A stretch of 64,000 nucleotides of DNA, taken from positions 70,980,008 to 71,044,007 of the forward strand of contig NC_080168.1 of assembly GCF_950295315.1 (NCBI RefSeq), in the 5' to 3' direction. Source of the stretch: Erinaceus europaeus (taxonomy: Eukaryota; Chordata; Mammalia; Eulipotyphla; Erinaceidae). Positions 10,601 through 21,761 of this stretch are shown piece by piece. Numbering within the stretch: the stretch's first letter is position 1; each line of letters begins with the position of its first letter. The notes below the pieces were generated by a model. That model searched no databases. It worked only from the letters and a program-made list of their open reading frames with translations, and was not told where the DNA came from. The position numbers and the translations under genes are program-made.

Positions 10601-11484
10601 TAGGACTGCTTTAGCTGTGTCCCAAATATTTTGATAGCTTGTGTCTTCATTTTCATTGAACTCTCAAAACATTTTGATTTCTTCCTTGATTTCCTCTTTG
10701 ACCCAGAAGTTGTTAAGAAGTGTACTGTTGAGCTTCCACATTTTGGGACTGTTACTAATCTTTTGTTGATAATAAGTGTTAGTTTAATTCCACTGTGGTC
10801 TGAGAAGATGCTTGGGATGATTTCAATGCTCTTTAATTTGCTGATGCTGTCTTTGTGGCCTAACATGTGGTCTATCCTTGAGAATGACCCATGTGGATTT
10901 GAGTAAAATGTGTATTCCAGTTTCTTGGGATGAATGACTCTGAAAATGTCCAATAGTTCTAGTTTATCTATCTCTTCATTTAGCTCCCTTATGTGTTTAT
11001 TGATTTTCTGCCTGGATGATCTGTCAAGTTGAGAGAGTGGGGTGTTGAAGTCCCCTACTATGATTGTGTTGCTGTTAATATATTGCTGTAACTCTTTCAG
11101 TAGAAGTTTGATGTATTTAGATGGCTTCTCATTGGGTGCATAGATGTTAATAATTGTTAAGTCCTCTTGATTGACTGATCCTCTGAGCATTAAGTAGTGT
11201 CCATTCCTATTATCTTTTTTAATCTTACCTATTTTAAAGTCTATCATGTCAGATATGAGAATAGCTGTTCCTGCCTTTTTTTGTGGGCCATTGGCTTATA
11301 TGATAGTTTTCCATCCTTTCACTTTAAGTCTGTGTTTGTCTTGTTGAGTTAGGTGGGTTTCCTGTAGACAGCATATTGTTGGGTTGTGTTTTCTGATCCA
11401 TCTTCCTACTCTGTGTCTTTTAATAGGTGAATTCAGGCCATTGACATTTATTGATATCAAAGATTGAAGATATTTTAATGCCAT
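7661..11484 (-). pseudogene. L1 ORF2 (endonuclease/reverse transcriptase), broken
   Basis: ORF2p nicks target DNA and reverse-transcribes L1 RNA. Length, about 1275 codons, matches other mammalian L1s. Visible parts: start MALKYLQSL at 11484; endonuclease motifs CLQETH, GDFN and SDHSG; reverse transcriptase with SIDAEKAF and catalytic FADD (about 9377-9388); C-terminal Cys/His zone CWRGCG...[10 protein letters not shown] and [13 protein letters not shown]. Breaks: stops at 11296-11298, 10664-10666, 9896-9898, 8498-8500 (TAA) and 7754-7756 (TGA), and a single-base frameshift in an A-rich run near 10755-10775. The residue after AEKAF, usually Asp, is His. The frame ends at 7661-7663. Confidence 0.9.
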
Positions 11485-11540
11485 TCTTGTAGAGTTTTAG
11501 AGTGTTTTGATATATGTCCTATTTGTGGTGGTCTGGTTGT

Positions 11541-12515
11541 TTATAGGAGACCTTTCAGAACTTCTTTCAGGGCAGGCTTGGTGATAGTTGATTCCTTCAA
11601 CTGTTGCATGTCTGAGAAGGTTTTGATGCTTCCATCTAGTCTGAATGACAGTCTAGCAGGATATAGTATTCTTGGCTGAAAGCCTTTCTCATTGAGCACT
11701 CAATAGATATCTTGCTATTCTCTTCTGGCCTGTAGTGTTTGTATGGAGAAGTCTGCTGCTAATCTTATGGGTTTTCCTTTGTAGGTGACTCTTTGTTTTT
11801 CTCTTGCAGCCTTGAGGATCCTTTCTTTATCCTTATTCCTTTCCATTCTAAGTATGATATGTCTTGGTGTCTTTAGGTCTGGGTTAATTCTGTTTGGGAC
11901 CCTCTGGGCTTCTTGAATCTGTATGTCTTTGATGTTGTCTAGACTAGAGAAATTTTCAGCTATTATGGCCTGGAAAATGCTTTCTTCCTCTCCTTCTCTT
12001 TCTTCCTCTGGTATGTCAATAATGCATATATTGTTTCTTTTGAAGTCATCCCATAGGACTCTGTTGTTGTTTTCAGCATCTCTTAATCTCTTTTTGAGAT
12101 CTCTTACTTCTTTTTTAGTTGTCTCTAATTCATCCTCAATCTTGCTAATTCTGTCTTCAGCCTCATAGATTCTATTCTCTCTGCCCTCTACTGTTTTCTG
12201 GAGTTCATCTATTTTGTTGCCCTGCTCGAATACTGTTTTAGCTTGTTCAGCTAGTTGCATTCGTAGCTCAGCGATTTCAGCTTTCAGCTCTCTAATAACC
12301 ATGAGATAATTAGTATTTTCTTCCATATTCTCATTTGTTGTTCCTGTATTTATGATTACAATTTTTTCAAATTCTTTACTCACTCCTGTGATTATTTCCT
12401 TAGCTAATGTTTTGATGTTGAACTCGTTGTTTTGTGCTTCACCCTCTGGAGGACTTTTAGCTGGACTCTTGTCCTAGTTCGATTCTCCAATATTTTTTCT
12501 TGTTGTTTTAACCAT
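11541..12515 (-). pseudogene. L1 ORF1 (RNA-binding chaperone), broken
   Basis: ORF1p coats L1 RNA as a coiled-coil trimer. The frame from ATG at 12515 to TAA at 11541 is 324 codons, close to the human protein. The middle is a charged coiled coil (ELKAEIAELRMQLAEQ, IDELQKTVEGRENRIYEAED), followed by the RRM-like part (NNICIIDIPEEE) and the C-terminal domain (TPRHIILRM, YKGKPIRLAADFS, LQARRE). It is interrupted by TAG at 12474-12476, TAG at 11715-11717 and TGA at 11700-11702. Confidence 0.9.
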
Positions 12516-13438
12516 TTTATATATTATGTTATGAGTTCCCTTTATCATTACTTTTCAAATTATTGATCACTATTGCATGGATTGACTTGTGTCTAAGTAA
12601 GTTAATTAAAGGGTTCACAGTGGGGGAAGTTAACAGTTGTTTCAGTAGTATTTAAATCTCTGAGTTGGAGCTCAGTGGTTTAAAAGCCTCTTTTTTTTTT
12701 TTTTTCTTCTCTGTAGGCTATGGGAGCCTGAGGTCTTTTAATCTATCAATAGGCTTCAGCTTAATCACTGACTCCTGACCAAGAGATAAAGCAGGGTATG
12801 GCAGAGATAATCCAGTGGTTATGCAAAGAGACTTTCACAGCCCCTCAGCTATGCCACCGAGTTATCCGTCTCTCCTAAGTTTCCTGGGTAGATCTTTGTC
12901 CCCTGGTGTCCCTCCCTGTCGCTGCTCCAGATTCTGATGGTAGTAGCAATGGAGACTCAGTTGCACTTGGTGAGTCTCTGGGGAGTCCTCTCCTCCCTTA
13001 AGCTGTTCCCTTGTTGATGGAGCAGACTGGAGGTGGTGTCTCAACTGATAAACTGCTGGAATGTTAGCAGTCACTTAATCTCTCCTTAGGCTCCTCTCTC
13101 CTGTCACCAGCCACACGTGTTTGTACTCACTGGTGATTTACTGGGTTCCTGTGGTCATTCTAGTCCTGTCTTGTTTTGTTCCCGGGTGGTCTCCTTTGGT
13201 ATTCCTAGTTGATCTGGGAGAAGAGAGGAGGGGAGGCGAGGGGAGGGGAGGGGAGGGGGAGGGGGGAGGGGAGGGGGGAGGGGAGGAGAGGTGAGGAGAG
13301 GAGAGGAGAGGAGAGGAGAGGAGAGGAGAGGAGAGGAGAGGAGAGGAGAGGAGAGGAGAGGAGAGGAGAGGAGAGGAGAGGAGAGGAGAGGAGAGAAAGC
13401 GATCTGCTGCTTGTATCTCCGCCTCCGGAAGTTGAATC
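12516..13438 (-). promoter_or_regulatory. L1 5' UTR (internal promoter region) containing a purine minisatellite
   Basis: The segment between the ORF1 start and the 5' end holds the L1 promoter by position. The 5'-most part on the element strand contains CAACTTCCGGAGGCGGAG (13432-13415) and then an expanded pyrimidine array. Several CpGs remain. Direction of any activity would be antisense to ZDHHC20. Confidence 0.6.
13216..13396 (+). repeat. (GGGGA)n/(GGAGA)n purine minisatellite
   Basis: The + strand is almost pure purine for about 180 nt: irregular GGGGA/GGGGGA units up to about 13285, then about 20 regular GGAGA units. It lies inside the L1 5' UTR. The G4-5 runs make quadruplex or triplex formation plausible. 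Confidence 0.95.
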
Positions 13439-13448
13439 CTCCTCTCTT
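13439..13448. repeat. Probable right target-site duplication of the full-length L1
   Basis: ctcctctctt, equal to 7378-7387. Confidence 0.55.
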
Positions 13449-14631
13449 GTTTTTTGCAATTCCTTTGTCATTTATTCACTTTCTGATACTAAAATGCCAG
13501 CAATTGAGATAATGAATGCCTATCTACCCATTAAGACCTCAGTGATATTTTCTGAAAACAAAGCTATCTTAGTGTGTTTGGACTGTAACAGAATAGTATA
13601 GCAATATTACAAATTGGGTGGCATAAACAAATATATCTCACAGTTCAGGAAGCTGGGAAGTCACTGCAGGCTTGGCATGTGGTGAAGGCTCGCTGCTTGG
13701 TTTGTAGGCAGTGTCTTCTGGGGGCTCCTCTTTGAGGGCACTGATTCTACGCTGGGGTTCCTTCCGAGCCCATGGTTAAGTCCCCTCCCCAAGGCTTTCC
13801 ACCCTAACCTCATCACACTGAATGTTAGCATTTAACATGTGCACTTTGAAGAAATGGATCCACTTTCTAGGGAAGAGGCTTGGCTCTCACAGTTTACACT
13901 ACTAGCAAATTCAGCAAACCAGCCTGGAAAGACTGTAGCTCTCTGGTCTGTACCCTTCATCCAGACCTCACCACTTTTACCAGTAGTGGTCACTCTTTCT
14001 GCCTGGCCCACCAGTCTGGACTCACACATTGAATTTAGCTGCCCTGTCTCCTTATGTCCCATAGGTGGAAAAGCACCTCAGACTTCCTTTATTTCCCACA
14101 AGCATGGCATTTTTGAAGAATACAGGCATGTTATGTAGACCATCTCTCAAATTAGGTCTATCTGGCATTTCATTAGGCTCAGGGTGGACATCTTTTACTG
14201 CTGCCTTGATGCTGCGTCACCTATGGCACCACTTTAAGAGCAAGTAGTTGACCTTGGTTCCCAAAGCAGTTGCTGTCTGTTGGGGTGTTCCACTCTCTAG
14301 AAGTCCTCCTGGTCCCTGTCATCAGTGTGTCCCTGTAGATACAGCACACAGACCACCCTCAGCGGAAGGACTGTGGTGAGTGTGGGCAGCAGAGCCACTT
14401 GCTTCATGTGCTTGGGGCTGCGAGGTCACACCCTTCCGGGGAGCCCCCAGCCCCCTGGACCACTGCAGGGCTTCCTGTCTGCTTGCTTCCCATACACTTC
14501 TGCTGCTTCCTTCTCGTCCTCCCACACACTGTATTCCAGGAAATAACATGCACCACAGTTCCTCTCAGCATCTGTGTCCGCTCTTGGTGGAGGATTGTCT
14601 AAACCCACTGTTCCTGATTAAAGTGACTTGT

Positions 14632-14632
<1 letters not shown>
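13449..14632. other. Intron 1, largely single-copy; possible ancient repeat at about 13590-13860
   Basis: The part around 13590-13860 (gggtggcataaacaaatata, caggaagctgggaagtca) has the look of an old mammalian interspersed repeat, which I cannot name. The rest (GC somewhat higher than around it) shows short open frames on both strands without protein features or splice context. No CpG island. Confidence 0.4.

Positions 14633-14668
<36 letters not shown>
14633..14668. repeat. (CA)n microsatellite
   Basis: About 18 uninterrupted CA units. Confidence 0.97.
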
Positions 14669-14669
<1 letters not shown>

Positions 14670-15023
14670 GTACTCTTAAAATCTTAGAATATTGCAAGCT
14701 AGTGTTATACTAGTTTAAAAAATCTGTTCCTCATTACTTGCACTTTTTTTTTTTTTGCATCTGTTGAGGATTCTTGCCTGTAACAGTTACTGGTTATTAT
14801 ACTATGTTATAAGATTGCAAGATCACACCCACCAACAAAGTTGTGTTTCCCCACTCTCCTACCACCCAAAGATAACCACCATGCCTCCATAGTTCTCACA
14901 AGCCTTACAGTTTGCTTTCTTCTTCTTCTCCTTCCCCTCTTCCTCCTTCTTGCAAGTACATGTGAATTAGATTTCTAGATTCCACATTTGAGTGAAACTA
15001 TCTAGTAGTTGTCTTTCATGTCT

Positions 15024-15227
15024 TTTTTTATCTTTATTTATTGGATAGAGACAGTCAGAAATCAAGAGGGTAGGGGAGATAGAGAGGGAGAGAGAAAGAG
15101 AGACACCTGCAGCCCTGCTTCACCACTTCCAAAGCTTTCCTTCTGCAGGTGGGGACCAGGGGCTCGAACCCAGGTCCCTTGTGCATTGTAACATGTGAGC
15201 TCAACCAGGTGCACCACCACCTGGTCC
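15024..15227 (-). mobile_element. SINE-B, full length
   Basis: Complete copy with duplication gtctttcatgtcttt/gtctttcatctcttt at about 15010-15024 and 15228-15242, inside the older L1. Confidence 0.88.
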
Positions 15228-15792
15228 CGTCTTTCATCTCTTTATTTCACTAAGCATATTCACCTTCAGTTCCATCCATTTTGTCCCAAAGGACGCATGT
15301 CAGCTTTTTTTGATTGTAGAGTGGTTATTCCATTGAATATGTATATCTCATAACTTCTTTAGCCAGTAATCTGTTGACAGGCATTTAGGCTACTTCCACT
15401 CTTTGGCCATTGAGAATAATATAGCTGTAAACATAGAGGTGCATATCTCCCTTCTAATTAGTGATTGAGTGTCCACTGGGCAATTACCTAAGAGTAGTAC
15501 TATTGGATCACAAGGCAATTCCATATTTATTTGTTTAAAGACTGCCCATACAGACTTCCAGAGGAGCTGCACCAGCTTGCATTCCCACCAGTAGTGAAGC
15601 AGAGTTCCCTTTTCCTCACAAACTCTACAACACCAGTCACTTTCTGGTTTGTTCATGTAAGCCAATCTTTCATGTGTTAGATGGTTTTAATTTGCATTTC
15701 TCTAATTATAAGTGAAGTGGAACATTTCTTTGTGTGTCTGTGATCCGTGTATTCCTCTTTAGAAAACTATTTAGTTCTTTGGTTCACTTTTT

Positions 15793-15957
15793 AAAAAAAT
15801 ATTTATTTATTTATTCTCTTTTGTTGCCCTTGTTTTATTGTTGTAGTTATTATTGTTGTCGTCATTGTTGGATAGGACAGAGAGAAATGGATAGAGGAGG
15901 GGAAGACAGAGAGGGGGAAAGACAGACACCTACAGACCTGTGCTACTGCCCGGCTCC
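15793..15957 (-). mobile_element. SINE-A with internal deletion
   Basis: The 3' half is intact, but after cacctacagacctg the text jumps to tgctactgcccggctccc, losing about 110 bp that include the B box. Duplication t(g/a)gttcacttttt flanks it at about 15780-15792 and 15958-15970. Confidence 0.8.
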
Positions 15958-16146
15958 CTAGTTCACTTTTTTACTGGGTTATTTTGCTTCATTTGTAGAT
16001 CTGTACCAATTCTGTATAGATGTTTGATATCAGTCATTTGTCTGATGTGTGATGTACAAGTATCTTCTTCCATTTTCTGGGTTGTCTAGTTATCCTTGTA
16101 TAGTTTGCTTTTGAGGTGTAGAAGTTTTTTAGTGTCATAAGCCCCC

Positions 16147-16450
16147 CCTTTTTTTGCCTCCAGGGTTATCTCTGGGCCTTGGTGCCTGCACTATGAATCC
16201 ACTGCTCCTGGTGGCCATTATTTTTCCATTGTTGTTGTTGCTGCTATTGTTGTTGGATAGGACAGAGAGAAATTGAGAGAGGAGGGGAAGAGAAAGATAC
16301 CCGTAGACCTGCTTCACTACTTGTGAAGCGACACTCTCCTCCCCCTACCCCTGCAGATGGGGAGCCAGGGACTCTAACTGGTATCTTTGCTTGGGTCCCT
16401 GTGCTTTGCACTCTGTGCGTTTAATCGGGTGCACTACCACCTGCCCCCCC
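16147..16450 (-). mobile_element. SINE-A-long
   Basis: Extra module (gcctccagggttatctctgg) plus the A body, diverged. Duplication agt(g/a)tcat near 16131 and 16451. Confidence 0.75.
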
Positions 16451-16539
16451 AGTATCATTTTTTTTCTCATGTTTTCATTTCCCATGCCCAGGGAATTGAA
16501 TCTCCAAATACATCTTCAATGTCCTTGTAACAGTTACTC

Positions 16540-17010
16540 TTATGCTGGCTGTCAAATGGTGATTTTTCTCTCTACTGGAACAGAATTTTTTTCTACATTT
16601 AGTAGAATTCTATCGGGTGGAGGTATAGCATAATGGTTATGCAGAAAACTTTCATGCCTGAGGCTCTAAAGTCCTAGGTTCAATCCCCCACAACACCATA
16701 AGCCAGAGCTGAGCAGTGCTCTGGTAAAAAAAAAAAAAAAAAAAAAAAGAATTCTACTGGAAGGAATTGCTTCCCTGTGCATTTGTTCTTTCATTCGCAT
16801 CAGCATACACTGCATGGACTCTTTTCATGTGGGTTGTAGTCATTTCCTTTGTTTCTCCAATTGTCCCAGATTTGACCAGTAGGGACCTCTTCTGTTTGGG
16901 TCCTATGTCATTTTGACCTGGCCCCATCATTCTGACTACTTCCTGACTTGCTGACCCCACAACATTTTTTCAGTCTTATCTGTTTCTCCTGTCCCTGGAA
17001 CTTGCATTTT
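16540..17010. mobile_element. Ancient mammalian repeat, probably old L1 3' UTR
   Basis: Phrases such as ctgtcaaatggtgatttttc, aattgtcccagatttgacca and ccccatcattctgac match a widespread ancient repeat that I associate with old L1 elements. A SINE-D inserted at 16613-16747. Confidence 0.45.
16613..16747 (+). mobile_element. SINE-D, full length
   Basis: Head gtggaggtatagcataatgg, B box GGTTCAATCCC, 24-nt poly-A. Perfect 9-bp duplication agaattcta at 16604-16612 and 16748-16756. Confidence 0.9.
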
Positions 17011-17299
17011 TTTTATTATTCATTTTTTAATAATTTGTTGCAAGGGGACTTGTATTTTCAAAATGCACCAAATCTGAATATAAAGCAAAGGTATTCAGTA
17101 CATAGCAGAAAGCATGGGTGTGTGGACTGGTGACCAGGGAGTAGGGAAGGCCTAACTATGTGGCTTAGTGACATGAACAGATAGTTTACAGAGAAAATGG
17201 AAAAATTATTTACAAACATATGAGAAAATACTTCCCTTGCCTTCTAAATCCAACATAAAATTACCCTAGTTTTTTTTTTTTTTAGACACTACAACCTCT

Positions 17300-17775
17300 C
17301 TAATAGATTTGCAGGAAAGTAACAAAAAAATTACTTTTGGTTCATTGATCCCACTGTTAGGAATCTAAACTGAAAAGAAACTTCCACAAATAAATAACAC
17401 ATGCATAAGGTTTTTCATTGTTACGTTGTTTGTAACAACGGAAGATTGGAGACAACACAAGTATCTCAATAAAGGCTCTTTATGTTACTAGAACATCCAC
17501 ACAATGGAATACTGTGCTGCCCTTATGAAAAAAAAACAATGATTGTCTCTGTGTATTAATGTGTACTTGTTTTACTTCTATCATATGTCAAGTAAAAAAA
17601 AGCACAGTGTAAGACAGGATGTATAAAGGAGATTAGAACTACTTATTTTTCTAAAAGAAACTGTGAAAGGTTAATACACAGTAATAAAATGATGACCTGT
17701 GGTGAGGGAGTGAAGAATGACAGGCCTTTCTAAGTTTCTTTTTATGTACTATCAACTTTTAAACCATTTAGGCTT
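17300..17775 (+). mobile_element. Ancient L1 (L1M type) ORF2 end and 3' UTR
   Basis: The + strand reads FFIVTLFVTTEDW...IHTMEYCAAL with stops, the usual L1 ORF2 C-terminus, followed by an A/T-rich 3' UTR. Much more diverged than the 7.4 kb copy. Confidence 0.65.
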
Positions 17776-17931
17776 TAATACTTCATAAAAATACTTTTAT
17801 GAAGAGGAAAAGGAGAACTAAAATCATGAAACATTAACTTAATCTTCTTTTTCATCAGGGCTTCACCACTCCTTTCCTACTCTTTTGGATAGAAGGAGAG
17901 AGAGAGAGAAAAAAACAGAGAGAGAGAGAGA

Positions 17932-17967
17932 GACCGACCGACCGACCGACCGACCGACTGACCGACC
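17932..17967. repeat. (GACC)n tetranucleotide repeat
   Basis: Nine GACC-type units, one changed to GACT, immediately after a (GA)n run. CpG-containing microsatellites are uncommon in mammals. Confidence 0.95.
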
Positions 17968-17984
17968 ACAGCACCTAAGTAAAG

Positions 17985-18075
17985 GGAGAAAGTGAGATGC
18001 CTGCTGCACTGCTTCACCAGTTGGGAAGCTTTTCTCCTCAGGTGGGGGAGCAGCCTGGACCTGAGTCTGGAAGGC
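17985..18075 (-). mobile_element. Degenerate SINE-B fragment
   Basis: gagatgcctgctgcactgct, tcaccagttgggaagctttt and tcaggtgggggagcag follow the B family but the head is lost. The preceding (GA)n/(GACC)n may be its expanded body. Confidence 0.5.
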
Positions 18076-18477
18076 TATAGACTGGCAAGAGAACAAAGGA
18101 GGCAAGGGGCCTAGTGATCATTGGGACCATTTGTCTGCCAGGAGTTAGCATTCTGGATTAATTTATTTCAGCCCTCAGGTAAACCTGCTGGTGGGGGGCT
18201 GGTGGGGTTTTGTCTGGAATCTGCCCCAGAGTCAGTTACCATGGAGATAGAATTCCAGTATGGCAGCCACCCACCCTGCTCTCAGGGTGGCAGAAGTCTT
18301 TAGAAAGACTGCTGTGGTGATTCACACCTGATTTGCCACATGTGTTGCTTACCTCCTGTTACATTGTAAGCATAGGACTGAAGTAGGATTGGGGTACTGG
18401 GCAATAGGTAAAACCCACCCCTTGCTCCTCAGATTAAAGCTCTTCATCTTAGACATAGATGTCTTCCTTTTTGCAAC
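18076..18477. other. Intron 1, no recognised element
   Basis: Single-copy looking sequence with no ORF or RNA gene that I can support. Confidence 0.45.
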
Positions 18478-18585
18478 TTGTCTGAACGAACCATATCACT
18501 CTGGTATTTTGCTGCCAAGAATCGAACTCAGAACCTCATGCTTGAGATTCAACACTTTATCCACTTTCCCACCTCCCGGACCACA
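18478..18585 (-). mobile_element. SINE-C fragment
   Basis: Retains the 5' two thirds: head cccacctcccggaccac at the right and agaatcgaactcagaacctc (B box) inside. The tail is replaced by other sequence. Confidence 0.65.
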
Positions 18586-19589
18586 TGTTGAGCGGTTCTT
18601 TCTTGGGGGAGGGTGTGTCTCTGTGTCCTCATCACCTGTTGTACCTTGCTGTGGCAGGTCATCTAGTTCTCAGGCCTGTCACTGTACACTGCTCCATGTC
18701 TTAGTGCATTTTTCTGTTATTATAGGAGGATGTAAACACAGATTCCCCCACCATCTTCATGCCCCTTAACTCTACCCTAAATAAGTCTTAAAAATTATAG
18801 TTGTATCCTCAGAAAATAGAAAACCATGTCTTCCTCAAAAAGTCCTGTAGATAACCCAGTGTTTGTTGTCCTTAACCATGCCTTTGTGTCTGTAGGGGAG
18901 TGGCAGTTAGCAAATAATGAGAGTTTATCCTGTACCATACTTCTTAGGTTCTTGTGAGCCAGTCATGTCATCTACTGCCAAAAAAGAAAAACAAAACAAA
19001 ACAAACAAAAAAACACCACAGAAAGCACTTCAGCTCATAAGCCAGTGACTGCAAGTGCCAGGTATATTGTAAGAAAGGAAGTGGAAGGTGATGAGGGCAT
19101 GCATGCTAAAACAATTTCTGTAACCCACCCTGATCTGCAGAGCCCTCTATGAGGAAACCATTTTGTGTGTTGGCCTGTCTAGCTTTGCTCTGGACAAGGA
19201 CCAGTTTCGTTGTTTACTGTTGTTGCATGAGCATCTTACTGGAATGTTGGAGGAGGCAGTCGCCACAAACTTAGGCAGATGCATCTCTGAATCTGAGCTC
19301 TCCACTTGAGAAACGTGCAACACAATATTAGCAACCTTTGAGCTATACCCAAGTGATTCTTAAATATGGTACCCTTTTGAGGTATTCCTTTGAGTTTCCC
19401 TTACACATGAGTTTGTCTTTAAACTTGAGCTTAAACTTCCTTTCCTATGAAAAAGGTGGGTTTTTCAGATCTCTTGGTTTGTGGATTTGAGAGGTGACTC
19501 AGCTCAGAACTTGAATGTTTGCCCTGGAATCATCCTCTCTTGTAACATAAGTGAATTTTTCTGAAATGTTGATTTACAGATGCTCTTTA
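18586..19589. other. Intron 1, about 1 kb without young repeats
   Basis: No exon-like ORF, RNA gene or named repeat seen. An A-rich low-complexity stretch lies at 18980-19020. One of the longest insertion-free stretches in intron 1. Confidence 0.45.
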
Positions 19590-19603
19590 GAAAAGTTAAT
19601 TGT

Positions 19604-19894
19604 TGGGAGTCGGGCTGTAGCGCAACGGGTTAAGCGCAGGTGGCGCAAAGCACAAGGACCGGCAGAAGGATCCTGGTTCAAACCCCGGCCCCCCACCTGC
19701 AGGGGAGTCGCTTCACAGGCGGTGAAGCAGGTCTGCAGGTGTCTATCTTTCTCTCCCCCTCTCTGTCTTCCCCTCCTCTCTCCATTTCTCTCTGTCTTAT
19801 CCAACAATGACAACAACAATAATAACTACAACAATAAAACAACAAGGGCAACAAAAGGGAATAAATAAATAAAAAATAAATATTAAAAAAAAAA
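19604..19894 (+). mobile_element. SINE-A, full length and well preserved
   Basis: Head GGGAGTCGGGCTGTAGCGCA, B box GGTTCAAACCC, complete (CAA)n and AATAAATAAATA tail. Perfect 14-bp duplication gaaaagttaattgt at 19590-19603 and 19895-19908. Confidence 0.95.
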
Positions 19895-19991
19895 GAAAAG
19901 TTAATTGTATAATTGTGAGTGTTGTTCCCACTTGGTTGGTAGTTTTGCAAAGATTTTTGTCAAACATTTTAATTTTAATGTAGTTAAATAG

Positions 19992-20762
19992 ATCATTCTT
20001 TTAATTTTTTTCTTTATTGGGGGATTAATGGTTTTTAGTTAACAGTAAAATATAGTAGTTTGTACATGTGTAACATTTCTCAGCTCTCCGTATAACAATC
20101 TAACCGCCTCTAGGTCCTTCTCTGCCATCATGTTCAAGGACCTGAATCTTCTCCTCCACCCCAGAATCCAACTCCAGTCCAAGTTCTGCTTTGTGTTTTC
20201 CCTTCAGTTCTTATTTTTCAACTTCTGTTTATGAGTGAGATTATCCCATATTCATCCTTCTCACTTAACATGATTCTTCAAGCTCTATCCAAGATAAGGT
20301 AGAGAAGCTAAATTCATCTTTTTTAAGAGTTGAGTATTCCATTGTGTATGTACATCACAACTTTCTCAGCCACTCATCTGTTGTTGGACACCTGAGTTGC
20401 TTCCAGGTTTTGGCTATTACAAATTGTGCTGCTATGAGCATAGATATACACTAATCTTTTTGGCTGGGTGTGTTTGTTTCCTTAGGATGTACCTGCAGAA
20501 GAGGAATTGTAGGACCATGGGATAGTTCCATTTCTGGCCTTGTGAGAGTTCTCCAGACTGCTCTCCACAGGGATTGGACCAATTGACATTCCCACCAGCA
20601 ATGCAGGAGGGTTCTTTTGTCCCCACAACCTCTCCAGCATTTATTGCTGCTATTTAGTCTAAAGTATGATATTCTCACAGGAGTGAAGTTGTATCTCACT
20701 GTTGTCTTTATTTGCATTTCTCTGAGCATTTTTTCATGTTTGTTGGCCTTTATGTCATTCAC
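19992..20762 (-). mobile_element. L1 3' end with ORF2 C-terminus
   Basis: The - strand carries the last about 100 ORF2 codons ([18 protein letters not shown], then a stop after QKD) and the 3' UTR down to a short tail. It is more diverged than the 7.4 kb copy. Confidence 0.8.
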
Positions 20763-20906
20763 TGTTATAACTGGTAGGTTTTGTGTCTTATTCTGAAAGC
20801 CCTTCTCAGCATTATATTAAAATTTGTTATTATATTAAAATTTGTCCCTGGTTTCACCTAGTACATACATGCTTTGGTTTGGCTTTGCATTTAAGAAGTT
20901 TATGCA

Positions 20907-21293
20907 GTGTTTGGGGAGATGATGCAGTGGATAAAGCTTTGGATTCTTTTTTTTTTTTCTTTTTCTTTTTTTTTTAATTATCTTTATTTATTGGATAGAA
21001 ACAGCCAGAAATTGAGAGGGAAGAAGGAGATAGACAGAGAGACACCTGCAGCCCTGCTTCACCACTCGCAAAGCTTTCCCCCTGCAGGTGGGGGCCAGGG
21101 TCTCAAACCTGGGTCCTTTCACACTGTAACATGGCTCAACCAGGTGTGCCACCACCCGGCCCCAAAGCTTTGGATTCTTAAACATGAGGTCCTGAGTTTG
21201 GTCCCAGTAACACATGTACCAGAGTGATATCTGGTTCTCTCTCTCTCTCCTCCTATCATTCTCATTAATAAATTAAAAAAAATCTTTTAAAAA
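20907..21293 (+). mobile_element. SINE-C split by a SINE-B
   Basis: C-family head ttggggagatgatgcagtgg at 20910, resuming at 21180 and ending in an A-rich tail. Outer duplication aagtttatgca at 20896-20906 and 21294-21304. Confidence 0.88.
20949..21163 (-). mobile_element. SINE-B nested in SINE-C
   Basis: Complete B copy; perfect 16-bp duplication aaagctttggattctt (part of SINE-C) at 20933-20948 and 21164-21179. This orders the insertions: C first, then B. Confidence 0.93.
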
Positions 21294-21423
21294 AAGTTTA
21301 TGCATTTGCAGTTCTGTTTATTTTGTAAATCACATGGTATCTTTTTTTTTCTACATTGTTAGCCCAATTGTCCCAACCCTATTTAATGGATCTTCCTACA
21401 GTTGCTTTAAAAATCCTGTATTT

Positions 21424-21540
21424 TTTAAAAAGATTGTATTTATTCATGAAGGAGCTAGGCAGAGAAAAAGAACTAGAGATCACTGTGGTTCGAGTGCTGC
21501 TTGACAGTCCAGTGCTTTATTTAACATGGTGTGCTTTAAT
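21424..21540 (-). mobile_element. Degenerate SINE-C
   Basis: tttattcatgaaggagctag, agaactagagatcactgtgg and cagtccagtgctttat follow the C family; the middle containing the B box is deleted. Confidence 0.5.
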
Positions 21541-21560
21541 GTTTGGCATGACTTAGTCTT

Positions 21561-21761
21561 TTTTTTTTTTTTTAAATTTCTTTATTGGGGGAATTAATGT
21601 TTTACAGTTGACAGTAAATATAATAGTTTGTACATGCATAACATTTATCAGTTTTCAACATAATAATACAACCCCCACTAGGTCCTCTGCCATCATGTTT
21701 CAGGACATGAACTCTCCCTCCCACCCACATCAGAGTCTTTTACTTTGGTGCAATATATCAA
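21561..21761 (-). mobile_element. L1 3' end, 5'-truncated (200 bp)
   Basis: Poly-T, then the L1 3' UTR. A 16-bp duplication ggcatgacttagtctt/ggcgtgacgtagtctt flanks it at 21545-21560 and 21762-21777. Confidence 0.85.

Larger units (their letters stand above)
7388..13438 (-). mobile_element. Nearly full-length L1 retrotransposon
   Basis: About 6.05 kb on the - strand with all L1 parts in order: 5' UTR (13438-12516), ORF1 (12515-11541), a 56-bp spacer, ORF2 (11484-7661), 3' UTR and a decayed A-rich tail with CAAA/GCAA units (about 7425-7388). It is antisense to ZDHHC20, in intron 1. Both reading frames are broken (see their entries), so it should not be autonomous. Sequence is very close to 40002-41611 and to 49062-49648, so it belongs to a comparatively young hedgehog L1 group. 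A 10-bp candidate target-site duplication flanks it. Confidence 0.9.
14795..16550 (-). mobile_element. Older L1 3' third, interrupted by three SINEs
   Basis: Reading on the - strand gives the ORF2 C-terminus (WCCRVCEEKGTLLHYWWECK, 15390-15665) with stops, then the 3' UTR to about 14795. It belongs to a different, older L1 group than the 7.4 kb copy: the 3' UTR instead resembles 61090-61740. SINEs at 15024-15227, 15793-15957 and 16147-16450 split it. Confidence 0.7.

Noticed and set aside
7388..13438. A complete, active L1
   Set aside because: Both ORFs contain stops and ORF2 a frameshift, so the copy cannot encode full proteins.
13209..13601. 130-codon open frame of Arg/Gly/Glu repeats
   Set aside because: It is a translation of the purine minisatellite in the L1 5' UTR; such repeats have no stops by composition.
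12862..14549. Short open frames on both strands that might be a host gene
   Set aside because: They overlap each other on opposite strands, have no domain, and lie partly in the L1 5' UTR or in single-copy intron.
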